Assembly (NCBI GenBank): GCA_938014215.1 | Contig: CALLRW010000040.1 | Span: 62,001 to 126,000, forward strand | Length of the DNA stretch: 64,000 nt | Source: an uncultured Alistipes sp. | Lineage (GTDB): Bacteria > Bacteroidota > Bacteroidia > Bacteroidales > Rikenellaceae | Reading direction: 5' to 3' | Shown here: positions 44,161 to 53,589 of the stretch, one piece after another | How the letters are laid out: the number at the start of each line of letters is the position of its first letter | Numbering within the stretch: position 1 is the first letter of the stretch | Translations under genes and position numbers: made by a program | The notes under the pieces: generated by a model | What the model was told of the DNA's origin: nothing | Databases searched by the model: none | Seen by the model: only the letters and a program-made list of their open reading frames with translations

Positions 44161-45296
44161 ATGAAATATACAGAAGAAATGATCCTGCAATCCGATAGCG
44201 GTTATTGTATGCCTTTCGAGGAACAGCAGGGCAAAGACGTGGAGCTGTCGCTCGGCTACGGCGAACAGACCGACCCGGCGACGGGCGAGAAATTCTTTCA
44301 TCACGGCATTGACTTCAACGTGCGGTGCTATATGCTTTCTGCCCTCGCCAGCGGCATTGTGTCGGGCGTGGGCAACGATTCCGGACACGGCATCTGCCAG
44401 ACCATCCGCTACGGGGAGTATGAGGTGACATACGGAAATCTGTCCAATGTCTTCGCTCAATTCGGACAGCGTGTAAAGGCCGGACAGACGGTAGCTTTGA
44501 GCGGTGACAAACTGCACATGACCGTCCGCTTCAAGGGCGAGGAACTGAACCCGCTGGAGTTCCTGACGATGCTGTACGGGAACATACAGGCAATGCGTCA
44601 GGCCGGCGGACACGAGACAGACTATTTATCCGGCTTGGAGATGGAACTGAAAACCGATTATGAACGGGACAAAAGGGAGATAGAGGAACTGATGCTGCAC
44701 TTCCTGCCGCACTATATGGAGGATTTGCGGCATGGAGCATACACCTTGCCCCGGAATACGGAGCAGTCGCTACGCCACATCTTCACGGTGGGCGCGATGA
44801 AGGAGTATTTCTACGAGAATATGCCGAGCATGGCCAATCCGCTCGGACTGGGACACAAGGCCATGCCGCTGGCCTGCAAGGTGCAGAACCTCCTTATTGC
44901 GGATTTCCTGCATTACCTCGCCCTGCGGCATGATGTGTACCTCTCCACTGCGAGCAGCGACATAAAAAAAAACTCCATGACGAAGCCCTGACCTATGGCG
45001 GCATCATAGACCCGTTGGCGGAACTGGACATCGACATACAGAGCTTCGACATACCGAGGCTTGTCACGGTCTATCCCGACCGGGCGGGTGTGCGCTGGTG
45101 GACCAAGGCATGGTTCAACAATCGGGAAGAGGGCGAGACATCCGTCGAAATCGAACGGGAGCAGGCGATACGGTTCATGCAGGACAACATCGAAAAGGAC
45201 GCATGGCTGGAAGAGTTCTTTCCCCGGCAGATGGAGGTTTACCACAACGCCATCGAGCAGACGAAAGAACAGCTATTGAAACAGATAAATATATAA
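44161..45296 (+). CDS. Degenerate M23-like protein split by a -1 frame change at an A9 tract
   Basis: The first frame (44161-44991, 276 residues) has an M23-like fold. His47 and Asp51 (HHGIDF) are kept, but the HxH motif reads KLH (Lys117, His119), so peptidase activity is doubtful. A helical domain follows. Nine A's at 44964-44972 precede a stop at 44989. Reading A AAA AAC with a -1 slip continues in the next frame (KLHDEALTYGGIIDPLAEL) to 45296, where no ATG start exists, giving about 378 residues. The downstream part looks genuinely coding (DKPRVTVYPD-like RLVTVYPDRAGVRWWTKAWF). This is either programmed frameshifting, phase variation or an indel. Confidence 0.75.
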
Positions 45297-45304
45297 TACA
45301 CAAC

Positions 45305-47104
45305 ATGGATGGAATCAGACATAGCCGGCAATTCGCGGAAATAGAACGTCTTGTGAGCGATTATTTCCATTGCCATCTCGCTCCCGTCATGTCGAAAACG
45401 CAGGCTTTCCTCACGAAGAAGCAGGGCGAGGAAATGAGGGAGTATTCCACCTCATTGGGCGGCATACTCAGCGCAATGGCGTCTGCGGCACAGCCGATGG
45501 GCGACCCGTACCAGGTACTCAAGGTTACGGGCGAATGGAACTCGAAGACGACGGAGGACTACATCGGAATGTGCAAGGCGGAGATTACCGGCTCCAAGGA
45601 GATACAGCAAGACCTCGCATACATGGCCGGGCAATGGCGCGATACCGTCGTGCGGGAAATCGGGCGTGAACGGTACAACGAACTGTCGGAACAATTGGGC
45701 GGTGACCTTGCCTACGCCTATATGGACTACCGGGTAGAGGAACTGATGATCGACCGGCTGGTCAAGGAGCGAATGCCGAAATCGTCAGCCGACTACATCA
45801 TCCGCAAAGCCGCAGAATCAAGCTTGCTCGGACTTTCGCAGACCTTGAACCGCTCGCCGCTTGCTGAGGAAATCGAGGCACGGGGCGAAGCGGCCTACCG
45901 TCCGAAAGGATGGGAAAAAGGTGCGGGTCGGGTATTGGGCGCAACGGCGGATGCCGTCATGATGGGTGGCGCAGGTTCGTGGGCGACATTGGCAAAGTTT
46001 GTCGGGGCGGACGTGGCTATCTCGGCAGTCGCCTCACGCTTCGAGCCTGAAAAGTCGCCCAAGCTCTCTGTGGAGCAATGTATCAGCAAAGGTGTGTTCG
46101 GTAGCGAACGGAACGTGTTTACGGACTTCCGTAAGGAGGCTGCAACAGTACAGACGGGTGATAGTGCGCTTATTGTGGCGGCCAACGAGCAGTTGAAGAA
46201 AAAAATACCTGTGATGAACTTTAATTTTTTGGAGTGGATGCAGACACCAAAGTTTACCCCTTTCCAAATGTCCGAAAAGCCCGGACACCCTGAAAAGAAA
46301 AATGAACGTGCCGAACGGTACAAGGATGTGCCGCTCATCGTCGCTCCCGGACAGGAAGAAGCCTATTTGAAGCATTTGGAGAAATATAAGAATGCAACGG
46401 CTGTAAAATCCACAAAGGAATCAACACAGCCGGAAATGGAACAGAGGGAAAAAGTGGAGAAAGAGGAACGGCAGGTGGTTATTCCACATGAGGAAGAAAA
46501 GCAAGAGAGAGAGGCTGTGCAGACCAACACGAACGGATGGAGCGGATTGCTCGGTACATTGGGATTAGAGGGATTGGGCGATATCACGGGCAACCTCGGA
46601 TATGTCATGGCCATGCTGCCCGACATCCTGCTGGGAGCTTTTACCGGCAAGACGCAATCGTTGCGCTTTGGGGACAACCTGTTGCCGATAGCGAGTATTG
46701 TGGCCGGTCTGTTCGTGCGTAACCCGCTGCTGAAGATGCTCCTTGTCGGTCTGGGCGGCGCGAACTTGCTGAACAAGGCTGGACACGAGGCGTTGGGGCG
46801 TCCCATGCCGTCCGCCGACGTGCATACGGAAAACCAGTACCGCCGTTATCCCGACGAACCGCTCAATTCCCGTATCGTAAACCCTGTACTGCAAGGCAGC
46901 ACGCTCATCGCCACGATAGACCGTGTGCCTTGTACCATCCAGCTCACGCCGACCGTCGCGGAGGCTTACCGTGCAGGGGCATTGCCGCTGAACACGCTGG
47001 CGAACGCCGTGCTTGCCAAGAGCGACCAGTTGCGCCATATTGCCTCGCAGAATTACGACGACGGACAGCGGGAGACGATTGTGCGCACACGGGGCATCCA
47101 ATAA
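45305..47104 (+). CDS. Large hypothetical protein with C-terminal hydrophobic segments
   Basis: 599 residues from the ATG at 45305. The N-terminal 240 residues are helical (EIERLVSDYFHCHLAPVMSK, ELSEQLGGDLAYAYMDYRVE). A Gly/Ala-rich hydrophobic stretch occurs near 225-250 (ADAVMMGGAGSWATLAKFVG), then a Lys/Glu-rich linker. Hydrophobic segments near 435-490 follow (LGYVMAMLPDILLGAF, IASIVAGLFVRNPLLKMLLV). The end is beta-rich (GSTLIATIDRVPCTIQLTPT). No family recognised. It begins 8 nt after the frameshifted gene. Confidence 0.78.
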   Translation: MDGIRHSRQFAEIERLVSDYFHCHLAPVMSKTQAFLTKKQGEEMREYSTSLGGILSAMASAAQPMGDPYQVLKVTGEWNSKTTEDYIGMCKAEITGSKEIQQDLAYMAGQWRDTVVREIGRERYNELSEQLGGDLAYAYMDYRVEELMIDRLVKERMPKSSADYIIRKAAESSLLGLSQTLNRSPLAEEIEARGEAAYRPKGWEKGAGRVLGATADAVMMGGAGSWATLAKFVGADVAISAVASRFEPEKSPKLSVEQCISKGVFGSERNVFTDFRKEAATVQTGDSALIVAANEQLKKKIPVMNFNFLEWMQTPKFTPFQMSEKPGHPEKKNERAERYKDVPLIVAPGQEEAYLKHLEKYKNATAVKSTKESTQPEMEQREKVEKEERQVVIPHEEEKQEREAVQTNTNGWSGLLGTLGLEGLGDITGNLGYVMAMLPDILLGAFTGKTQSLRFGDNLLPIASIVAGLFVRNPLLKMLLVGLGGANLLNKAGHEALGRPMPSADVHTENQYRRYPDEPLNSRIVNPVLQGSTLIATIDRVPCTIQLTPTVAEAYRAGALPLNTLANAVLAKSDQLRHIASQNYDDGQRETIVRTRGIQ

Positions 47105-47131
47105 ATCCATGAACAATAAAAGCATGATGAT

Positions 47132-49393
47132 ATGAAAGAAAAGTCGCAAATCGAAAAAAAAGCCGAAGAAAAGCAGACGGAACTGCTGTCTGCCGCACTG
47201 GGCGGGGCATCGAACGCCGGCGGCCATTGGCTCAACGTATCGGGCAAGGGATTTCCCCGGCTCTATCCGCAAGGGGTCTCGGCCAGCCCGTTCAATGCCC
47301 TCTTTATGGCCTTGCATTCGGACAATAACGGATGCAAGACCAACCTGTTCACGCTTTACAGTGAAACCAAGGCACGGGGGGCTGCGGTACGGGAGCATGA
47401 GCAGGGCGTACCGTTCCTGTTCTATAACTGGAACAAGTATGTCAACCGGAACAATCCGAATGAAACCATCGACCGTACCGCCTATCTCCAATTGGACGAA
47501 GAGCAGAAGGCACAGTTCAAGGGTGTCCACAACCGAGAAATCCGCACGCTTTTCAATATCGACCAGACGACGTTGCCCTACGTGGACAAGCCGGCTTACG
47601 AGGATGCGGTAAAGCAGGACGGCAGTGTTCAGGAAAGAGGATATGCCGAGGCGGACAACCGCAGGTTGCGCACTCGGTTCAACGACTTTCTATTGAAGAT
47701 GCGGGACAACCTCGTTCCCGTGCGCTCGGACGGTAGCGGAGTTCCTCATTACGAGACGGACAAAGATGCGGTCTATATGCCGCGCCAAAAGGATTTTGAG
47801 CATTACCACGATTATGTGCAGGAAGCCTTGCGGCAGATCGTGAGTGCCACAGGACATCAACAACGACTTGCCCGTGAAGGCATGGTCATGAAGAATGGTG
47901 TGGCTCCGTCAGAGGATGCGGTAAAATATGAAAGGTTGGTTGTGGAACTGGCTTCGGGTATCAAGATGTTGGAACTGGGACTGCCCGCGCGTTTGTCCGA
48001 TGCAAGCCTGAAGACGGTGGATTACTGGTGTCGGGAGTTCAAGGAAAACCCGTGTATAATGGACGCTCTCGAAAGCGACGTGAACAATGCGCTTGATGTT
48101 ATCCGAAAAGCGGAACGGGGCGAGAAAATTGAGTACGCCACCCTGCGAAACAGACGGCAGACCACGACCATGCAGGAACAGATGCCCAAGCATTACTTTG
48201 TGGCGAATGAAATCCGCCAGCACCCGGACAAGGCGGCGAAAAGCATCGTCCTCGTCATCGACCGGGAGGCGAAATCGGCGGATGTCATTTTGCCGGCAGG
48301 AGCTTCGACCGAGGCGAACAACGAGATTCCCGGCATGAACAAGGGGCGTATCGAACGGGCATTGCAGAAAGAGGGTATCGAGCAGGTGCGTTTCTATAAT
48401 ACTGACGGTGCATTGGGTTACAGACCCGATGACAGCTATTTCAATGAAAAAATGGTGACACTGGCCCGGTTAAGGAACTACACGTTGGAAAAGCTCTCCA
48501 CGCTGGACGTGTCGGAAGCTGTCAGACGGGCGAATGAGGTCGGGTTCGATGCCGTGCAGATGATTCAGGATGACAAGAACCGTTGGGCACTCTATATCAA
48601 GCCGGAAAACAAGGAGGGGTACAGCGTCTATCCCGACAAGGAGGATGTGAACCGTTTTTTCTCCACGCTCAAGCAGGCGATGGACAACATCGACAAGGTA
48701 CGGATGGAGCTGGCGCACAAGTATTATGCACTGGCGGAGGTCAAACCCGACCTGAAAGTGGATTTGTTCGGCAGCGATACGCCGGAGATTGACCTGAACC
48801 GTATTCAGCGTGTTGCCATCTTCAAGACCAGGCAGGATGGAATCCAGTGTGTGGCAACCATCGACGGACAAAAGCTGCAGCCCCGCAGCGTCACTCCACA
48901 GCAGTGGCAACGGATGTGGGTGGCGGAAGACCGTGACGGCTACAAGCGGCATTTGGCGGCTACGCTGTTTGCCGATGTGCTGCAAAAGGGACAATCCGTC
49001 GGGGAACAGAAAGCGGAAGAGCAGGTACGGCAACAGAATGAGGTGGTGGCGGAAAATCGGTCGGAAGAGACGAATGATGAAAATATGTCTCCGAAACGGC
49101 AGTTTTGGGACAACCTCAAGGAAAAGCATCCCGACGCCCTGTATCTGATTCGTGCAGGAGAAGTCTATCGGCTTTATAATGAGGATGCGGCAAAGGGAGC
49201 TGATATATTGGGGATTACGATGAAGAAATATCCGGAACGTGGATTTTCGGCTTTCGCAGAGTTCCCAAGGACGCAACTGGACAGCTATCTGCCCAAACTT
49301 GTCCGTGCTGGTGAGCGTGTCGCCATCAGTGAGATAGAGCTACAGGATAAACGGCAGGACGAGCAGGAAACACATAGGGGTATTCATAGATAA
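47132..49393 (+). CDS. ArdC-like N-terminal domain fused to a MutS domain I
   Basis: 753 residues. Residues about 30-115 match the ArdC-type ssDNA-binding region (GVSASPFNALFMALHSDNNG, GVPFLFYNWNKYVNR). The middle is a long unknown region with DUF3945-like beta segments (RVAIFKTRQDGIQCVATIDG). Residues about 657-740 match the mismatch-recognition domain I of MutS: FWDNLKEKHPDALYLIRAGE, VYRLYNEDAAKGADILGITM and LDSYLPKLVRAGERVAISEI, corresponding to the F-x-E-like contact region, although the Phe-x-Glu pair is replaced by VYRLY. No MutS ATPase is present. A role in protecting or inspecting incoming DNA is inference. Confidence 0.8.
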   Translation: MKEKSQIEKKAEEKQTELLSAALGGASNAGGHWLNVSGKGFPRLYPQGVSASPFNALFMALHSDNNGCKTNLFTLYSETKARGAAVREHEQGVPFLFYNWNKYVNRNNPNETIDRTAYLQLDEEQKAQFKGVHNREIRTLFNIDQTTLPYVDKPAYEDAVKQDGSVQERGYAEADNRRLRTRFNDFLLKMRDNLVPVRSDGSGVPHYETDKDAVYMPRQKDFEHYHDYVQEALRQIVSATGHQQRLAREGMVMKNGVAPSEDAVKYERLVVELASGIKMLELGLPARLSDASLKTVDYWCREFKENPCIMDALESDVNNALDVIRKAERGEKIEYATLRNRRQTTTMQEQMPKHYFVANEIRQHPDKAAKSIVLVIDREAKSADVILPAGASTEANNEIPGMNKGRIERALQKEGIEQVRFYNTDGALGYRPDDSYFNEKMVTLARLRNYTLEKLSTLDVSEAVRRANEVGFDAVQMIQDDKNRWALYIKPENKEGYSVYPDKEDVNRFFSTLKQAMDNIDKVRMELAHKYYALAEVKPDLKVDLFGSDTPEIDLNRIQRVAIFKTRQDGIQCVATIDGQKLQPRSVTPQQWQRMWVAEDRDGYKRHLAATLFADVLQKGQSVGEQKAEEQVRQQNEVVAENRSEETNDENMSPKRQFWDNLKEKHPDALYLIRAGEVYRLYNEDAAKGADILGITMKKYPERGFSAFAEFPRTQLDSYLPKLVRAGERVAISEIELQDKRQDEQETHRGIHR

Positions 49394-49405
49394 GGAGTGA
49401 CGATT

Positions 49406-50962
49406 ATGACCAAGAATCAGGAATATGCACTGCAATACGCAGATTATGCGATGGCACAGATGCGAAGGTATGGCATCCCGGCTTCCGTCACATTGGCGCA
49501 AGGCATACTGGAAAGCAGCAACGGACAGAGCCGTCTGGCAAGGAACGAGAACAACCATTTCGGCATCAAGGCAACTTCCTCGTGGATTGCCGAAGGCGGC
49601 AAATACGGAATCTACACCGATGATAAGCCGAATGAAAAGTTCTGCAGCTATGACAGCGTGGGTGATTCATACGAGCATCATTCCCGCTTTTTGAAGGAGA
49701 ACAGCCGCTATGCCGGTTGCTTCAAACTCTCCCCGGACGATTACAAGGGCTGGGCACAAAGCATTGAGAAAGCCGGTTACGCCACAGGCGGCAAGTATGC
49801 CGAGAACCTGCAGAAAATCATTGAGCAGAACGGCTTGCAGAAGTATGACAGACAGGTGATGCAGGAGATGACGGCACAAGGCCGGCAGTTCGGGGTGGAA
49901 CACAATCCGCTCCAGACTTCCGAGAGTGCGGAACATGGAACGGGGTATTCGTTCCCGGTGGAACGGGAGGAATTTCTGTTCATTACCTCTCCGTTCGGAA
50001 CACGGCAAGACCCGTTGGACAGCACAAAGCAACAGATGCACAAGGGCGTGGATATCCGTTGCAAAGCCGACGCGGTACTGGCTACGGAGAGCGGCGGCAA
50101 GGTCGTGGCGGTAAACCAGAACAAGAATACACCCGGCGGCAAGTCGCTGACGGTGGAATATGCTCGGACGGACGGCAGCAAGGTACAATGTACCTATATG
50201 CACCTCAAGGAGATTTCCGTCAAGGTCGGCGATACGGTACAGGCAGGCGGACGGCTTGGCACATCGGGCAATACGGGGACACGGACGACCGGGGAACATC
50301 TGCATTTCGGTGTGAAGAATATCTATGCCGACGGGACGAAACGGGATATAGACCCTGCGGCGTATCTGGCTGAAATCGCACAGAAAGGACATATCAAATT
50401 GCAAATGCTGCACAACGGAAATGACCTGCTCGTCAAATACAAGGCGGCGGAAGATACCGTGCCTGAAAAGAACCTTTCGCCAGACGGATGGATGAAAAAA
50501 CTCCTTTCGTCGGAGGATAGCGGTGTGGGAATATCGGGATGCAACGACCCGATTGTGGAGATGGCGATGACCGCTTTCGCCTCCCTGATGCTTTTAGCCA
50601 CACAGATTGATAACCGGGAGGAAGAGGAACAGAAGACGGCGATATCCGCCGCGATGGATCTTCGTACCATCGACCTGAAGCCGTTGTTGCCGAATATGAA
50701 GAACTGCGACCTGACTATCGGCGAGAACGGCAAGGCCATTCTGAAAGCGGACAACGGGGAACTGCATGTCTCGCGGGAGCTGACCGCTTCCGAGCTGAAC
50801 CGGTTGTCTGCCACGTTGAACAACGGTACACTCACGGAAGAGGCCAAACAGATGCGTGTAACCGGTATGCTGAATACGGTTATCCTGTCGGAAGCGGCCT
50901 CACAGAATTTTGAGCAGGGGATGACCCGGCAACAGGGACAAACGGAAAACCTGCGAAGATAA
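49406..50962 (+). CDS. Glucosaminidase plus M23 peptidase, two-domain wall hydrolase
   Basis: 518 residues; I start at the ATG at 49406, with AAGGAG 8 nt upstream. Domain 1 (residues about 1-145) is a glucosaminidase: VTLAQGILESSNGQSRLARN, NNHFGIKA, YDSVGDSYEHHSRFL. Domain 2 (about 185-330) is an M23 peptidase with His212/Asp216 (HKGVDIR) and His298/His300 (GEHLHFGVK), so it is intact. The C-terminal 180 residues are of unknown type. There is no signal peptide, so export must be by the conjugation machinery or another path. It would cleave both glycan and peptide bonds during channel assembly. Confidence 0.9.
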   Translation: MTKNQEYALQYADYAMAQMRRYGIPASVTLAQGILESSNGQSRLARNENNHFGIKATSSWIAEGGKYGIYTDDKPNEKFCSYDSVGDSYEHHSRFLKENSRYAGCFKLSPDDYKGWAQSIEKAGYATGGKYAENLQKIIEQNGLQKYDRQVMQEMTAQGRQFGVEHNPLQTSESAEHGTGYSFPVEREEFLFITSPFGTRQDPLDSTKQQMHKGVDIRCKADAVLATESGGKVVAVNQNKNTPGGKSLTVEYARTDGSKVQCTYMHLKEISVKVGDTVQAGGRLGTSGNTGTRTTGEHLHFGVKNIYADGTKRDIDPAAYLAEIAQKGHIKLQMLHNGNDLLVKYKAAEDTVPEKNLSPDGWMKKLLSSEDSGVGISGCNDPIVEMAMTAFASLMLLATQIDNREEEEQKTAISAAMDLRTIDLKPLLPNMKNCDLTIGENGKAILKADNGELHVSRELTASELNRLSATLNNGTLTEEAKQMRVTGMLNTVILSEAASQNFEQGMTRQQGQTENLRR

Positions 50963-50974
50963 AGGCATGGCGAT

Positions 50975-51151
50975 ATGATAAAATGCGTGATGATACAGCT
51001 ATGCAAGTGTCTGGCGGGAGTTTCCCTCCTTGCGTTGCACCTCCGGTTCTGCTACCTGCTGTTGGGATGGATCGGGACGCTCGTTGTCGTGGGCGTGCAA
51101 TTAGCCATCGCCGGATGGATGGTCTGGGCGATGATACGCGCACCCGACTGA
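50975..51151 (+). CDS. Small two-helix membrane protein, 58 residues
   Basis: ATG at 50975, stop at 51149-51151. Two hydrophobic helices (LLALHLRFCYLLLGWIG and VGVQLAIAGWMVWAMI) separated by a short turn, with four Cys near the N terminus (KCVMIQLCKC). It lies 12 nt after the wall hydrolase gene, and the size and position suggest a holin-like helper that would release the signal-less hydrolase. That role is speculation, but the gene itself is well supported by hydrophobic periodicity and spacing. Confidence 0.6.
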   Translation: MIKCVMIQLCKCLAGVSLLALHLRFCYLLLGWIGTLVVVGVQLAIAGWMVWAMIRAPD

Positions 51152-51234
51152 CCGCACTCTACAACAGTTCAACATCAATCAACCCATGTATCACTTGTCC
51201 GGATGATCCATGTATCATTAAAGACAAAAAACAG

Positions 51235-51843
51235 ATGATTAAATGTAATGTTACGGTATGCGGCGTTATCGGCCGCGATGCGTCGGTTCGCAAGAATAAA
51301 GAAGAGAAAGAATTTCTGGTGTTTCCGCTCCGGGTACAGATTCCGGCGACGGGTGGCGGGCACACTATCGAGGTGGATGTCCGCAAGGAGGGCTGTCAGG
51401 AGGAAGCCGCCGGTTATCGGAACGGCTCCCGTGTAGAAGTGAGGGGTACGATGTATCTCAAACGCCGGGGCGACAAGCTATATTTCAACCTGTTCGCCGA
51501 TGAAATCTGCAATGCCGCTACGGATGATGCGGATTGCGTCAAGGGCGAGCTGGTGTTTCGTGGTAAGGTCGGCCAGAACATCGAGGAAAAAAGGGATAAG
51601 AAAGACCAGCCTTATACGGTGTTCTCGGCGTTTAGCGCAGAGAAGGTCGATGACGGCTTCGAGTACCAGTGGGTGCGCTTCTTCTGTTTCGGTAAGGAGC
51701 GCGAAGCGTGGTTGCAGCCGGGTGTAAAGGTGGATGCCAAAGGTGAAATGAACCTGTCGGCACACAACGGGAAAATCAACCTTTCCTGCAAGATGGAGGA
51801 ACTGACGCAATATGTGGCGGATTCGTCTAACTATAATCAATAA
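51235..51843 (+). CDS. Single-stranded DNA-binding-like protein
   Basis: 202 residues from the ATG at 51235. OB-fold-like strands are visible in two halves: IKCNVTVCGVIGRDASVR with HTIEVDVRKEGCQ and GSRVEVRGTMYLKRRGDKLY, then GELVFRGKVGQNIEEKRDKK with YQWVRFFCFGKEREAWLQPG. The spacing suggests two OB folds in tandem, similar to SSB-type proteins on Bacteroidales elements. It would coat transferred single strands. It is followed by ardC after 5 nt. Confidence 0.75.
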   Translation: MIKCNVTVCGVIGRDASVRKNKEEKEFLVFPLRVQIPATGGGHTIEVDVRKEGCQEEAAGYRNGSRVEVRGTMYLKRRGDKLYFNLFADEICNAATDDADCVKGELVFRGKVGQNIEEKRDKKDQPYTVFSAFSAEKVDDGFEYQWVRFFCFGKEREAWLQPGVKVDAKGEMNLSAHNGKINLSCKMEELTQYVADSSNYNQ

Positions 51844-51848
51844 GGGTT

Positions 51849-53537
51849 ATGGCCGGTTACAGAAAGAAGAATGCCGACGGACCGAACAGCGAGGACAAGG
51901 CTCTTGACCTGTTCGCCGAAATGATAATCGAGAAAATCGAGGGCATTCAAAAGGACTGGAAAAAGCCTTGGTTTACGGAGGGTACGCTACAGTGGCCCCG
52001 CAACCTTCACGGGCGCGAGTACAACGGGATGAATGCTTTTATGCTGCTTTTGCACTGCGAGAAAGAAGGGTACAAGATTCCCCGTTTCTGCACGTTCGAT
52101 TGTGTTCAGAAGCTCAATAAGCCCGGAAAGGATAGAGAGGAACTGCCGCGTGTCTCCGTGCTTCGTGGTGAAAAATCCTTTCCGGTCATGCTCACCACGT
52201 TCACTTGTATCCATAAGGAGACTAAGGAGAAAATCAAGTATGACGATTACAAGAAACTCTCCGATGACGAAAAGGAACAATACAATGTCTATCCGAAGAT
52301 GCAGGTGTTCCGGGTCTTCAATGTCGCGCAAACTAACTTGCAGGAAGCGAGACCGGAGCTGTGGCAAAAACTGGAGCGAGAAAATTCGCGTCCGGCAATC
52401 GAGGAGGGCGAGCATTTCAGTTTTGCCCCAGTCGATACGATGATAAGGGATAACCTGTGGATTTGTCCGATTACGCCGAAATATCAGAATGACGCCTACT
52501 ATTCCATCACGAAGAACGAAATCATCGTACCCGAAAAGGAGCAGTTCAAATCGGGAGAATCGTTCTACGGGACACTGTTCCACGAGATGACGCACTCCAC
52601 CGGAGCGGAAAACGTACTTGACAGGTTCAAGCCGACTACTTTCGGTTCTCCTGAATATGCCCGTGAGGAACTGGTGGCAGAGTTAGGCAGCGCACTGGTC
52701 GCACAGCGTTACGGCATGACCAAGCATATCAAGGAGGACAGTTGCGCGTATCTTAAAGGTTGGCTTGATGAGCTGAAGGAATCGCCACAGTTCATCAAGA
52801 CAACGCTTCTGGACGTGAAAAGGGCAACCTCGATGATTACCCAGAAGGTGGATAAGATAGCGCAAGAACTGGAACAAAATGTCGGCGAGAAGCAGGAAAA
52901 CGGAGCGGCAGCAAAGGAGAATACATTTTATTCTTCTGTTGCGTATCTCCAATTTTCGGATGACACGAGGCAGCTTGACGAACTTCGGGAGAAAGGCGAT
53001 TACGAGGGATTGCTGACGCTTGCCAAGGAGTATTACGACGGCAATGGCATCAACGAACAGCATACTTATTTATCGGCCACGAACAACAAGGGTGACAGCC
53101 TTATTGCCGAGGATGAGAATTTCGCTGTCGTGTACAACGGGAGTGTCGGGGGAACCTACGAGGTGATGTTGAAATTCACGGAGCAGGAAATCCGAGACCA
53201 TATCCGGCGTTACGGTGTCGATATCGCCGGAGATACAATAAAAGGGGTTGCCAGGGAGATGGCGGCGGAACAGTTCTCCGCTTTGGCGTATCAAAAGATT
53301 CCGGCCTTCGAGATGCCGAACGGTGAAGTGCTATATGTCGAATATAACAAGGAATCCGATACGCTTGATGTCGGGCAACCCACCAATGCCGGGCTGGTCG
53401 CGCAGCATCGTTTCCCTTACGACCACAATGTCGGGCTGGATGCCAATCTGCAAGCCGTGAACGAGAAGCTGAACGAGCTGGAAGAGTATCGGGCAGAACT
53501 ACAAGAGGCAGAATACGGCAGCGGTATGCGCCGGTAA
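51849..53537 (+). CDS. ardC: ArdC-type antirestriction protein with zincin metallopeptidase domain
   Basis: 562 residues. The N-terminal ArdC ssDNA-binding domain (WKKPWFTEGTLQWPRNLHGR, NGMNAFMLLLHCEKEGYKIP) is followed by a zincin-like peptidase domain with HEMTHSTG (His245, Glu246, His249) and the downstream REELVAELGSALVAQRYGM that supplies further ligands. The C-terminal 200 residues are specific to this group. ArdC proteins shield incoming DNA from host type I restriction. Last gene of the second block, closed by a strong terminator. Confidence 0.93.
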   Translation: MAGYRKKNADGPNSEDKALDLFAEMIIEKIEGIQKDWKKPWFTEGTLQWPRNLHGREYNGMNAFMLLLHCEKEGYKIPRFCTFDCVQKLNKPGKDREELPRVSVLRGEKSFPVMLTTFTCIHKETKEKIKYDDYKKLSDDEKEQYNVYPKMQVFRVFNVAQTNLQEARPELWQKLERENSRPAIEEGEHFSFAPVDTMIRDNLWICPITPKYQNDAYYSITKNEIIVPEKEQFKSGESFYGTLFHEMTHSTGAENVLDRFKPTTFGSPEYAREELVAELGSALVAQRYGMTKHIKEDSCAYLKGWLDELKESPQFIKTTLLDVKRATSMITQKVDKIAQELEQNVGEKQENGAAAKENTFYSSVAYLQFSDDTRQLDELREKGDYEGLLTLAKEYYDGNGINEQHTYLSATNNKGDSLIAEDENFAVVYNGSVGGTYEVMLKFTEQEIRDHIRRYGVDIAGDTIKGVAREMAAEQFSALAYQKIPAFEMPNGEVLYVEYNKESDTLDVGQPTNAGLVAQHRFPYDHNVGLDANLQAVNEKLNELEEYRAELQEAEYGSGMRR

Positions 53538-53549
53538 GGATGGAAAGAA

Positions 53550-53584
53550 AAAGATGCGGAACTGGTTGGCTCCGCATCTTTTTT
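53550..53584. terminator. Bidirectional terminator between ardC and the minus-strand gene
   Basis: AAAGATGCGGA (53550-53560) pairs perfectly with TCCGCATCTTT (53571-53581) around a 10-nt loop, followed by T's on the plus strand and A's upstream, so it works in both directions. Confidence 0.92.
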
Positions 53585-53589
53585 GCAGT

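Noticed and set aside
47132..49393. A true MutS mismatch-repair protein
   Set aside because: Only domain I is present; the connector, lever, clamp and ATPase domains are absent.
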